The notes under the pieces are model-generated. The model saw only the letters and a list, made by a program, of their open reading frames with translations. It made no database searches and had not been told where the DNA came from. The position numbers and the translations under genes were made by a program. This document shows, one piece after another, positions 41,540 to 49,137 of a DNA stretch of 51,924 nucleotides; within the stretch, counting starts at the first letter, position 1; each line of letters opens with the position of its first letter. Source of the DNA: Chloroflexota bacterium (GTDB lineage Bacteria; Chloroflexota; Anaerolineae; Anaerolineales; Anaerolineaceae); contig JAEKNU010000027.1 in the NCBI GenBank assembly GCA_016838895.1, positions 1 through 51,924 on the forward strand, given 5' to 3'.

Positions 41540-41550
41540 GGAGAAGAATT

Positions 41551-41904
41551 ATGAAATGGGTTAAATGGATTTCAGCCGTAGGGGTTCTGGCCATGGCAGG
41601 TATAATTTTATACGCATTTATCATTGGGAATTTCTCCGCGGAAGGTAACATTTTATTGGCAATGCCCTGGGGAAAAGTATCCATGGTGGATTTGTATGTT
41701 GGTTTTACGCTATTCTCCCTATGGATTGGCTTCCGTGAAAAATATTGGCTATCGACCTTGATTTGGGTTTTCTTCATGATGACCCTGGGCTTTTTCACTG
41801 GCGCTTTGTATGTGTTTGTGACTGCCTCCACAAGTGATGGTAATTGGGGGCGTTTCTTCTTGGGAAAACGATATGCAGACCTGATTAAATCAGAAGGAAG
41901 TTGA
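41551..41904 (+). CDS. Small membrane protein (DUF1475/DUF2834-like)
   Basis: A 117-aa protein with three predicted helices (VKWISAVGVLAMAGIILYAF, MVDLYVGFTLFSLWIGF, LSTLIWVFFMMTLGFFTGALYVF, abbreviated). The block SMVDLYVGFTLFSLW resembles DUF1475-type proteins; I am not certain of the family. AAGGAGA lies before ATG 41551. It is 11 bp after degV and one base before the TspO-like gene, so it is part of that operon. Confidence 0.72.
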   Translation: MKWVKWISAVGVLAMAGIILYAFIIGNFSAEGNILLAMPWGKVSMVDLYVGFTLFSLWIGFREKYWLSTLIWVFFMMTLGFFTGALYVFVTASTSDGNWGRFFLGKRYADLIKSEGS

Positions 41905-41905
41905 G

Positions 41906-42664
41906 ATGACAAAAAAACAGCTTTTCAATATTCTGGCAACCGTATTTGCATTAGTGATTAATTATCTGGCCAATGCCCTGCCAATCAACGGCATCGACAC
42001 CGGCGAAATTAGCGACAATATCCCCTCCCTTTTCACCCCGGCAGGTTACGTCTTCTCTATCTGGGGCATTATTTATCTGGGGTTGATCTTCTTCACGGTT
42101 TATCAAGCATTACCCGCACAAAAAAATAATCCGCGCTTTGAAAAGATTGGTTATTGGTATGTACTTTCCGGCATCTTGAACGGCGTATGGATCTTTCTCT
42201 GGCATTATGGGCAAATGGTATTTTCCGTGCTGGTTATGCTGGGCATTTTACTCTCGTTGATTATGGTATATACACGAGGTGGCATCGGCAAAACCAAACC
42301 CAAAGGAATCGAACGTTGGGCATTTGATGTACCTTTTGGCATTTACCTGGGCTGGATTTCGGTCGCCACCATTGCCAATATCGCCGCTTTAGGTGTAGTG
42401 ACAGGCTGGGGTGGTTGGGGACTCTCACCACAAACCTGGACAATCATCGTCATGCTGGTCGCCATGCTGCTTTCCATCGCCATGATCGTACGCCGCAAAG
42501 AAATCGCCTATCCCTTGGTGATTGTATGGGCATTCATCGGCATTAATGTTGCACATATGGATGTTCCCATCATTGCCTGGGTAGCACAAATATCTGCGGG
42601 GTTCATTTTAGGATTTCTGGTACTCTTTTTTATCATTACCAGTCGCAAAAGAAGTGCCATTTGA
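41906..42664 (+). CDS. TspO/MBR-like tryptophan-rich sensory protein, copy 1
   Basis: A 252-aa, about seven-helix membrane protein related to long TspO/MBR proteins. Typical segments are LFTPAGYVFSIWGIIYLGLI, LNGVWIFLWHYGQM and FGIYLGWISVATIANIAALG. Short TspO proteins bind tetrapyrroles and cholesterol-like ligands; the role of this longer branch is unknown. AAGGAAG precedes the ATG. A paralogue with about 45-50% apparent identity lies 3 kb downstream at 44856. Confidence 0.82.
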   Translation: MTKKQLFNILATVFALVINYLANALPINGIDTGEISDNIPSLFTPAGYVFSIWGIIYLGLIFFTVYQALPAQKNNPRFEKIGYWYVLSGILNGVWIFLWHYGQMVFSVLVMLGILLSLIMVYTRGGIGKTKPKGIERWAFDVPFGIYLGWISVATIANIAALGVVTGWGGWGLSPQTWTIIVMLVAMLLSIAMIVRRKEIAYPLVIVWAFIGINVAHMDVPIIAWVAQISAGFILGFLVLFFIITSRKRSAI

Positions 42665-42721
42665 GTGCTGTACCGGCACAAAACAATTTATTGAGACTGA
42701 ATTTTCATTAAAGGTAAAACA

Positions 42722-43939
42722 ATGAAAAAAGTTTTAACGCGCCCTTTGATGCTGATTTTGGGCTTCGTTTTTCTGGATTTGCTGGGTTACAGCCTGATTC
42801 TGCCTTTGCTGCCCTATTATGCGGAAGGTTTCGGCGCTACCATTTTTATGGTCGGTTTGTTGGGAACAGTTAATGCTCTGGGCCAATTGATTGCGGCGCC
42901 CATCATCGGACGCTTATCCGACCGCTACGGCCGCCGTCCTTTGCTGATTTTTTCCATTGCAGGCACCTTGATCGCTTTTATTATGCTGGCATTCTCGCAA
43001 AGCCTGTGGATGATTTTCCTCAGCCGCATTGTGGATGGGTTGTTCGGCGGCAATATGTCGCTGGCGAAGGCCTATATCACCGACATCTCCGAACCGAAGA
43101 ACCGTGCCCGCAGTCTGGGTCTGATCGGCGCTTCCTTTGGATTGGGCTTCATCATCGGACCAGTGATGGGTGGCGTGCTGGGTAACATTCAATTAAATTT
43201 ACCCGCTATTGTAGCCGCAGTACTCTCATTGATCAATCTATTAGCCGTGATCTTCTGGCTGCCGGAATCCCTGCCTGCTGATCAACGTGGAAAGGCACAA
43301 AAGAAAGCACGCACCAGCCTCTCATTCAACAATCTGCTTGAGGCATTACGTCGCCCTTGTGTGGGACCTTTATTGAATATCCGTCTGTTTTACAGCCTGG
43401 CATTCACTCTTTTTCAATCCACGTTCTCCCTATATGCCAAAGAAACATTGAATTTATCCCTCAACCAGACCGGTTTAATCCTCACCTATGTGGGGGTACT
43501 CTCCGTGCTGGTGCAGGCTTTGGCCATTGGCAAACTAACCCAGCGATTTCGTGAAAGAGACCTGACGTTTTACGCTGCTGTACTGATCACTGTCACCCTC
43601 ATCCTGTGGGGATTTACTAAAAATGTATGGCTGCTGCTGGTTGTCCTGGCGCCTATTGCGCTGGCTGCCGGCGTGCTCAATACCGTGCTATCCAGCCTAT
43701 TGACCAAATCGGTTGAAAAAGAAGATATTGGCGGTACCCTGGGCCTGGATAATTCCATGCAGACCTTTGCACAACTGGTCAGCCCCGGTTTGGGCGGTTA
43801 CCTGTTAGGTGCTTTTGGCTCACCAGTTTTAGGATTGGCAGCAGGTGGATTCATGCTCTTTGCCACCCTTACCGCACGCAGCAAAGTGATCCGTCAGGCT
43901 GATTTAGCAGATGATTGTTACAGTGATGAAGAAGAGTAA
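42722..43939 (+). CDS. MFS exporter, tetracycline-resistance-like branch
   Basis: A 405-aa, 12-helix major facilitator. The loop 2-3 motif GRLSDRYGRRPLL is intact, and the motif C-like GLGFIIGPVMGGVLG in helix 5 is typical of drug:H+ antiporters. The general look is that of the TCR/Tet family. The exported compound is unknown. AAAGGT precedes the ATG. It lies between two TspO-like genes and close to the DUF3159 gene, possibly one transcription unit. Confidence 0.88.
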   Translation: MKKVLTRPLMLILGFVFLDLLGYSLILPLLPYYAEGFGATIFMVGLLGTVNALGQLIAAPIIGRLSDRYGRRPLLIFSIAGTLIAFIMLAFSQSLWMIFLSRIVDGLFGGNMSLAKAYITDISEPKNRARSLGLIGASFGLGFIIGPVMGGVLGNIQLNLPAIVAAVLSLINLLAVIFWLPESLPADQRGKAQKKARTSLSFNNLLEALRRPCVGPLLNIRLFYSLAFTLFQSTFSLYAKETLNLSLNQTGLILTYVGVLSVLVQALAIGKLTQRFRERDLTFYAAVLITVTLILWGFTKNVWLLLVVLAPIALAAGVLNTVLSSLLTKSVEKEDIGGTLGLDNSMQTFAQLVSPGLGGYLLGAFGSPVLGLAAGGFMLFATLTARSKVIRQADLADDCYSDEEE

Positions 43940-43957
43940 TGCGCTTGGGAACGAAAA

Positions 43958-44635
43958 ATGAAACAAAAACTTGAAGAACTTGGAACAGAACTGAAAACGG
44001 TTTTCAGTGGAAAAAATAATACTCTGGATACAATCCTGCCACCCTTGATCTTTGCAATCCTGCAGGCAGTTATCGGACTCAATCCGGCGATTCTGATCAC
44101 GCTGGCAGTTGCACTGCTTATCATGATCTGGCGAGTAACCCACAAGCAATCATGGGGATATGCTTTAAGTGGTGTGCTACTGGTGGCTATCTCTGCAATG
44201 TTTGCTTTGTTTTCCAAAAGCGCCAGCAGCTTCTTCCTTCCGGATCTGATTAGTAGTGCGGCATTATTGCTGGTCGCCATTGGTTCAAACATAATCGGTA
44301 AACCATTGGCCGCCTGGAGCAGTCATCTTACTCGCGCCTGGCCACGCAATTGGTATTGGCACAAACAAATTCGTCCGGCATATACAGAAGTAACCTGGTT
44401 TTGGGCTTTGTTTATTGCCTTGCGTCTGCTAATGCAGTGGCTCTTATATCAGAATGCCTCTGCCGTGGCTTTGGCGTGGGGAAATGCATTACTGGGATGG
44501 CCCGTCACCATTGCGGTGCTGGTACTAAGCTATTTATACGGAATGTGGCGTCTGCAGAATCTGGCAGGTCCAAGTGTTGATGAATTTGAAAAAGCACTAC
44601 CACCTCCCTGGCAAGGTCAGAAACGTGGTTTTTAA
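43958..44635 (+). CDS. DUF3159-like membrane protein
   Basis: A 225-aa protein with five or six helices. It resembles DUF3159, with NTLDTILPPLIFAILQAVIG, SGVLLVAISAMFALFSKSASSFFLPDL (abbreviated) and RPAYTEVTWFWALFIALRLLMQ. The domain is common in actinobacteria and its function is unknown. The ribosome binding site is weak. It starts 18 bp after the MFS gene. Confidence 0.78.
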   Translation: MKQKLEELGTELKTVFSGKNNTLDTILPPLIFAILQAVIGLNPAILITLAVALLIMIWRVTHKQSWGYALSGVLLVAISAMFALFSKSASSFFLPDLISSAALLLVAIGSNIIGKPLAAWSSHLTRAWPRNWYWHKQIRPAYTEVTWFWALFIALRLLMQWLLYQNASAVALAWGNALLGWPVTIAVLVLSYLYGMWRLQNLAGPSVDEFEKALPPPWQGQKRGF

Positions 44636-44855
44636 TAAACCGGAGTATGGTTTCAGACAGCGCAATCAATTCTTGTGTATCCACAATCAGCGGCTGGACA
44701 GGCACTTTGCTGCCATTTTTTCAAATTTTTGTCTGTGTTTTCACAATCAATACTGAAAAACTGTAAGGATGGCGAGGTTTTCAAATTAATGAAAACAGGG
44801 GATAATTGAAAAGAAATAAATTCACATAAATTATGCTTGTGAGAGGATGTTCTGC
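44636..44855. other. Intergenic region
   Basis: This stretch of 220 bp has no convincing gene. It contains the near-palindrome TTGTGTATCCACAA (44673-44686), one base from a DnaA box, and a possible promoter TTGAAA-17 bp-AATTAT ahead of the second TspO-like gene. Confidence 0.35.
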
Positions 44856-45644
44856 ATGAAGACACGCCAAATTATTAATTTTACAGGGCTGCTATTCATG
44901 CTGTTTATAAAAATTCTGGCTGATACTTTGCCACTTAATAACCTGACTGGCACACAGGTCAGCGCTGCCATCCCGGCCCTGTTTAACCCGGCTGGTTACG
45001 TGTTTGTCATTTGGTGGTTCATCTACTTGAGTATGCTGGCCTTTGGAGTTTATCAACTATTACCAGCACAAAAAAATAATCTGCGTATACAACAGATGGG
45101 CTACTGGTTTACTCTCTCTTGTGTATTAAACAGTCTTTGGATTGTATTCTGGCATTACGGCCAGATCGCAATTTCTTTGCTGGTCATGCTTGGATTACTC
45201 TTCTGCCTGATCAAGATATATATTCGCAGCGAAATTGGCAAAATCAAGCCAACCAAACCTGAACGCTGGTTGATCGATACGCCCTTTAGCATATATCTGG
45301 GCTGGATTTCCGTTTCCACGGTCACCAACATCGCTGCACTGGATTTTATCAATGGCTGGAACGGCTGGGGGCTATCCTATGAAGGCTGGACAATCCTGAT
45401 GATCCTGGGCATCAGCGCATTGGCTATATGGATGATGTGCCTGCGTCATGATATCGCTTTTCCCATGGTGATCGCCTGGTCATTATCCGGCATCTACATT
45501 GCCCGCCAGGAATACCCCATGATTGCTTCTACATCTGCAGTGATGGCGATCGTGATCGTAATTTTCCTACTCATGTTGTTGGCTGGTCTGCTGGAAAATC
45601 GCGAATTGCCAGAATCAGGGAACAAGGAATTATATAGCGATTAA
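44856..45644 (+). CDS. TspO/MBR-like tryptophan-rich sensory protein, copy 2
   Basis: A 262-aa, about seven-helix paralogue of the protein at 41906. The blocks LFNPAGYVFVIWWFIYL, YYLLPAQKNN-type YQLLPAQKNNLR, LNSLWIVFWHYGQIAI and FSIYLGWISVSTVTNIAALD align throughout. I chose ATG 44856 because AGAGG is about 9 bases upstream; ATG 44847 is an alternative. It appears to have its own promoter. The copy probably arose by local duplication and has diverged substantially. Confidence 0.82.
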   Translation: MKTRQIINFTGLLFMLFIKILADTLPLNNLTGTQVSAAIPALFNPAGYVFVIWWFIYLSMLAFGVYQLLPAQKNNLRIQQMGYWFTLSCVLNSLWIVFWHYGQIAISLLVMLGLLFCLIKIYIRSEIGKIKPTKPERWLIDTPFSIYLGWISVSTVTNIAALDFINGWNGWGLSYEGWTILMILGISALAIWMMCLRHDIAFPMVIAWSLSGIYIARQEYPMIASTSAVMAIVIVIFLLMLLAGLLENRELPESGNKELYSD

Positions 45645-45753
45645 GTAGTGTTTCATGTGCGCACCACAACCCACCCTTTAAATTCTTCATCTGCTAAACC
45701 CACTATCAACTCGCATGCAAATCCTTTATACTGGTGATAGAAAGGAGCAACAC

Positions 45754-46230
45754 ATGTCATCAATTGAAATGAATACACCAGCACCGGATTTTTCCCTGGA
45801 AGATTTTCAAGGGAAGCAAATTAAGCTCTCAGATTTTCAGGGACAGAAAAATGTGGTTCTGGTGCTGAACCGAGGTTTTGTCTGACCCTTCTGCCAAAAG
45901 CATATGGCGCAGTTGCGCCATGACCAATATCAATTTATCTCAAAGAAAACTGAAATTATTATCATTGGGCCAGAAAATGCCAGCGCTTTTACGAAATACT
46001 GGCAGGAAAATCACCTGTCCTTTATCGGCTTGCCAGACCCCACACATAGTGTTTTGAAACTGTATGGACAGGAAGTGAATCTATTCAAACTAGGGCGCAT
46101 GCCAGCCCAAATGGTTGTCGATAAACAAGGCACACTGCGATTTATTCACTATGGGCACAGCATGTCTGATATTCCCCAAAATGCGGAATTACTGGCTTTA
46201 CTGGAAAAAATCAATAGCGAAACAGAATAA
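45754..46230 (+). CDS. Peroxiredoxin-like thiol oxidoreductase; candidate selenoprotein (UxxC)
   Basis: ATG 45754 has AAAGGAG six bases upstream. The frame gives NTPAPDFSLEDFQGKQIKLSD, the usual N-terminus of AhpC/TSA-type proteins, then NVVLVLNRGFV, TGA at 45883-45885, and PFCQKHMAQL. Relatives have Cys at the TGA position (RGFVCPFC), so reading UGA as selenocysteine gives U44-x-x-C47. The reading frame continues 114 more codons with normal content (IIIIGPENASAFTKYW, GRMPAQMVVDKQGTLRFIHYG) to 46230; total 158 aa, full family length. A hairpin at 45904-45921 fits a bacterial SECIS. It should reduce peroxides or disulfides. Alternative: a nonsense mutation. Standard calling would report only the part from 45904. 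Confidence 0.82.
45904..45921 (+). promoter_or_regulatory. Candidate bacterial SECIS hairpin
   Basis: ATGGCGC (45904-45910) pairs with GCGCCAT (45915-45921) around the loop AGUU; an A-U pair could close the loop and a U-G pair extends the base. The apical loop begins 26 nt past the UGA, and G is its second base. Bacterial SECIS elements have a loop G in the first two positions and a UGA-to-loop distance of roughly 16-37 nt, so this matches. Confidence 0.75.
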
Positions 46231-46261
46231 CCAGAACTAACTATTAATAGGTTCAATATAA

Positions 46262-46299
46262 ATGGGCAGGTGTTTTTTCTGAAGAAAACACCTGCCCAT
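46262..46299. terminator. Long hairpin between convergent genes
   Basis: Perfect 15-bp arms ATGGGCAGGTGTTTT (46262-46276) and AAAACACCTGCCCAT (46285-46299) flank an 8-base loop. It separates the selenoprotein candidate and the leftward hydrolase. No T-run follows outside the stem, so termination is likely but not certain. Confidence 0.72.
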
Positions 46300-46323
46300 C
46301 ACATATCGTGACAAATTCGTTTA

Positions 46324-47436
46324 TCAATCTGTAGCAAAGAATTCCATAATTAATTCATTGGATCTATGCGCTTTTTCAACACCAATCAGATGTCCAGAAT
46401 CTAAAACCTCGATTTGAATATCAGGTGTACTTTCTGCCAGATCAATCACCCTTTGTGGATCACCAGTTAATGCATCTCGCGTACCGATCACCAATAAAAC
46501 AGGTACCTCAATACCCTGTAATTCCTGCGGGGTAGAAGTTGGCGGGCGTGATTCTCTGGGAATGGTACTGGTAAGCACTACCCTGAACCAATCTTCAGTC
46601 TCTTCAAGTACATAGGGATCATCTCCCAATGCCCAGCTTACCGTACTATTTTGGATGGATTTAAACGGATAAAGCTGTACGAACATAATGCGCAGGGCGG
46701 TCATTGTTGTTTGAGGTGTCATTCCCATTGGTCCAAGCAAAGCCAATTTCTCGACCCTTTCCGGATAATGCATCGTATAAGCAGTAGCCATATACCCGCC
46801 AAAGGATGCTCCAACCACATACGCCTTTTCAATACCTAATGCGTCGCTGATCTCGACATGGAAATCTGCATATGCTTTTCCATCAGGTGGATAAACTAAG
46901 CTATCCTTGAGTTGGCTTTTGCCAACTTCACCAATCGTATCTATGGCATAGGTACGGTATTCAGTATTAAATTCTCCCACATTGTACAACCATGACCAAC
47001 CTGACATGGCAGCGGCATTGAGTAATAACATGGGTGGAGCATCTTCTGGACCAGAAACAATCACATGGGCTTTTCCATAGGTTGTGTCCACATACACATC
47101 TTCAAATGCTGTCGGCCACTGCTCCATTTTCTGATCATAAATTTGAAGATGTTGTGTCCTGATTTCCGGTGTGGCATACACGCCTTCAAACCCGCTTGCA
47201 ACAATCATCAAGACATAAAAATACACAAAAAACGAAGCCATTACAAGGATACTCCGTGCCCACCAGGGGAGAGTAAACCCAATCAGGGAATGAGCATAAT
47301 TTCGGATGGGCGGCAGTAATAATAGCACCGGAAGCAAAGCAATCAACCCGGGAACAAGCCTGCCAGCCAACATGGAAAAAACAGCCAATCCCAAAAACAA
47401 GAGCCCAAAAATCCAGCCAAGTATGGTTACTAACAT
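46324..47436 (-). CDS. Membrane-anchored alpha/beta hydrolase
   Basis: A 370-aa protein. Three hydrophobic helices occupy residues 1-80 (LVTILGWIFGLLFLGLAVFS, LIALLPVLLLLPPI, ILVMASFFVYFYVLMIVAS), and an alpha/beta-hydrolase domain follows. The nucleophile Ser211 is in VVGASFGGY, the acid is likely Asp in LVIGTRDALTGDP, and the base is His in LDSGHLIGVEKAH. It may be an esterase, lipase or haloperoxidase-like enzyme. I chose ATG 47436, since GAGGAG is eight bases upstream; the ATG two codons earlier is too close to it. The gene is last in a leftward cluster with a small protein and an NmrA-like SDR. Confidence 0.85.
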   Translation of the reverse strand: MLVTILGWIFGLLFLGLAVFSMLAGRLVPGLIALLPVLLLLPPIRNYAHSLIGFTLPWWARSILVMASFFVYFYVLMIVASGFEGVYATPEIRTQHLQIYDQKMEQWPTAFEDVYVDTTYGKAHVIVSGPEDAPPMLLLNAAAMSGWSWLYNVGEFNTEYRTYAIDTIGEVGKSQLKDSLVYPPDGKAYADFHVEISDALGIEKAYVVGASFGGYMATAYTMHYPERVEKLALLGPMGMTPQTTMTALRIMFVQLYPFKSIQNSTVSWALGDDPYVLEETEDWFRVVLTSTIPRESRPPTSTPQELQGIEVPVLLVIGTRDALTGDPQRVIDLAESTPDIQIEVLDSGHLIGVEKAHRSNELIMEFFATD

Positions 47437-47448
47437 CTTCATTTCTCC

Positions 47449-47667
47449 TCACTCCTCAACATCAACCCGATTTACTGCTATCAGGGTCAGGCCAAGATTA
47501 CTAATTTGATTCAGAACACCATGCAATGCGGATTGATCCAGCAAACCACTGAGTATGGTAGTACCATTCGCTTCACGACGGATTTCCAATCCCTCAAACT
47601 GATTCTCAAGATAATCGCTGAGGTGTCCCTTGATAAGAATTTCGTACATTTCAGGTGTGTTCACCAT
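47449..47667 (-). CDS. Small conserved protein of unknown function
   Basis: A 72-aa soluble protein with a compact pattern, MYEILIKGHLSDYLENQFEGLEI (abbreviated), then TTILSGLLDQSALHGVLNQISNLGL and a final VNRVDVEE. I recall similar short proteins in several environmental bacteria, without known function. I chose ATG 47667 (AAAGGGG six bases upstream); ATG 47670 and the internal ATG before YEIL are alternatives. It lies 12 bp before the hydrolase, 31 bp after the SDR. Confidence 0.7.
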   Translation of the reverse strand: MVNTPEMYEILIKGHLSDYLENQFEGLEIRREANGTTILSGLLDQSALHGVLNQISNLGLTLIAVNRVDVEE

Positions 47668-47698
47668 CATGCACCCCTTTCACATCTACTACATTCCT

Positions 47699-48550
47699 TC
47701 AAGATACGGATGTTTCACGTTTGCTGATCCATTCATCCAGCGTGATGGATGGTGTACCCAATAAAGCGTTTGCCTGCGCAGGATCACCCAGTTCACCAAC
47801 CTTATCGAAATAACCGGATAGCTCTGCTCCAAAACGCATTAATTCATTCTTTGTCAAACGGGCGATCAACATCGCTAACCAGACAGGCAGCTTGGAGACT
47901 TTTGCAACTTCAGGATGAAAGACTTTACAATAATGCATCAACGCTTCATCGAAAGGAATGGCCTGCGGGCCGTGGATTACAAAACGCTTGTTTATTGCCT
48001 GATCCACTTGATATGCCGTAGACACCATGCGAGCCAGATCATCCAGTGAAAAAAAGTGGAACGCATTGGTTTGTTTTCCAATCAGGGTTGGTAGGCCGTT
48101 GCGGGCATAACGTACCAGCATTTCCATCGGCCAGGAGGGAGCGAAAATCGTGTATGGAATGCCACTGGCTTGTAATGCAGCTTCTGCCTGCAGTTTGGTC
48201 TCTATCAATGGAAACCAGCGATTTTCTTCCACTGCCGTACATCCGGAGATATATGTAACCCGATCCAATTTGGTTCCGTCAGCGGCAGCAATTACATTTT
48301 GTACCGCAGTTAGCTCAGCATCCCCGGCGATTGTGCAGTGCACACCCATACAATCCTTGAGTGCCGATTTTACATCATCTATTACATTGGCATCCCCCTG
48401 TATAATTTCAAATCCATCAGCAAATTTTTCCTGTGCCTTTTCCTCGTTGCGTGCCATTATGCGAATGGTATATCCATCCTCTTTCAATTTACGGGCAACA
48501 GGTTCCCCCAGAAACCCTGTCGCACCTATGACCAGAATTCTCTTTACCAT
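47699..48550 (-). CDS. NmrA-like atypical short-chain dehydrogenase
   Basis: A 283-aa NAD(P)-binding protein. The Rossmann loop is ILVIGATGFLGEPVARKL near the N-terminus and the atypical SDR/NmrA pattern continues with GDANVIDDVKSALKDCMGVHC, VTYISGCTAVEENRWFPLIETKLQAE (abbreviated) and PYTIFAPSWPMEM. The usual YxxxK catalytic motif is not obvious, so it may be a redox sensor or a reductase of the complex I NDUFA9-like type. AAGGAG precedes the ATG. It follows the membrane protein gene by 16 bp. Confidence 0.87.
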   Translation of the reverse strand: MVKRILVIGATGFLGEPVARKLKEDGYTIRIMARNEEKAQEKFADGFEIIQGDANVIDDVKSALKDCMGVHCTIAGDAELTAVQNVIAAADGTKLDRVTYISGCTAVEENRWFPLIETKLQAEAALQASGIPYTIFAPSWPMEMLVRYARNGLPTLIGKQTNAFHFFSLDDLARMVSTAYQVDQAINKRFVIHGPQAIPFDEALMHYCKVFHPEVAKVSKLPVWLAMLIARLTKNELMRFGAELSGYFDKVGELGDPAQANALLGTPSITLDEWISKRETSVS

Positions 48551-48566
48551 CATTTTCTCCTTATCC

Positions 48567-48989
48567 TTAGGGAATGATCTCAGTGGAAGGCCAATTCAGC
48601 ATAAGAATGCCGACCAGAGCAGCAATATTGAAGGCAATACAACCAACTTTATTGGGGAAAAACACTGCAAAAGCATTCCAGAATACGGCCAGGGTAATTA
48701 GTGAAACAATCGATGTTACGACCAGAATCATGCGCCAATTTCCGGCAGTCACCTGCCAGCCAAAGGCACCAGCACCAGCGGCAATAAAGCCAATCACGGT
48801 AATGCTCCACAAAATCAACGCGATAATGCGTGTAGTGGTATCGCCGAGCGCATTGGTCAATAACCAGGATCGTGAGTGCCAGGTTTCAGTGCTGATCACT
48901 TTCAGTGCTGTCAAAATGCCCATGATATGGCCAATGCCGTGAAATATAATTGCCAATGGGATAATCAATTGAATGGTTTTGATAGACAT
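48567..48989 (-). CDS. Four-helix membrane protein of unknown function
   Basis: A 140-aa protein with four predicted helices (IIPLAIIFHGIGHIMGILTAL, IIALILWSITVIGFIAAGAGAF, ILVVTSIVSLITLAVFWNAF, GCIAFNIAALVGILML; some abbreviated). Conserved-looking FHGIGHIMG and W residues are reminiscent of DoxX-like four-helix proteins, but I cannot assign it. AAGGAG is correctly placed before the ATG. It starts the leftward cluster SDR-small protein-hydrolase. Confidence 0.75.
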   Translation of the reverse strand: MSIKTIQLIIPLAIIFHGIGHIMGILTALKVISTETWHSRSWLLTNALGDTTTRIIALILWSITVIGFIAAGAGAFGWQVTAGNWRMILVVTSIVSLITLAVFWNAFAVFFPNKVGCIAFNIAALVGILMLNWPSTEIIP

Positions 48990-49137
48990 GTGAAATCTCC
49001 TTTTCTATATCAGTGCATGAATAAGTTCTATTTACATGCTTATGATAGAAAAGTCGGGCATATCTGTCGCCACGCAGAGGTAGTATTTTATTATTTAAAT
49101 ATTTTGAATGTGGGATTACTCAAAGGTAGTAGACGAA
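48990..49137. other. Intergenic region between LuxR gene and downstream cluster
   Basis: A 148-bp AT-rich gap that must hold the promoter of the leftward membrane protein/SDR/hydrolase cluster. I see no terminator hairpin and no clear -35/-10 pair. Confidence 0.35.

Noticed and set aside
46262..46299. Hairpin as a SECIS element for the UGA at 45883
   Set aside because: It is about 380 nt downstream and outside the gene; bacterial SECIS elements sit immediately after the UGA.
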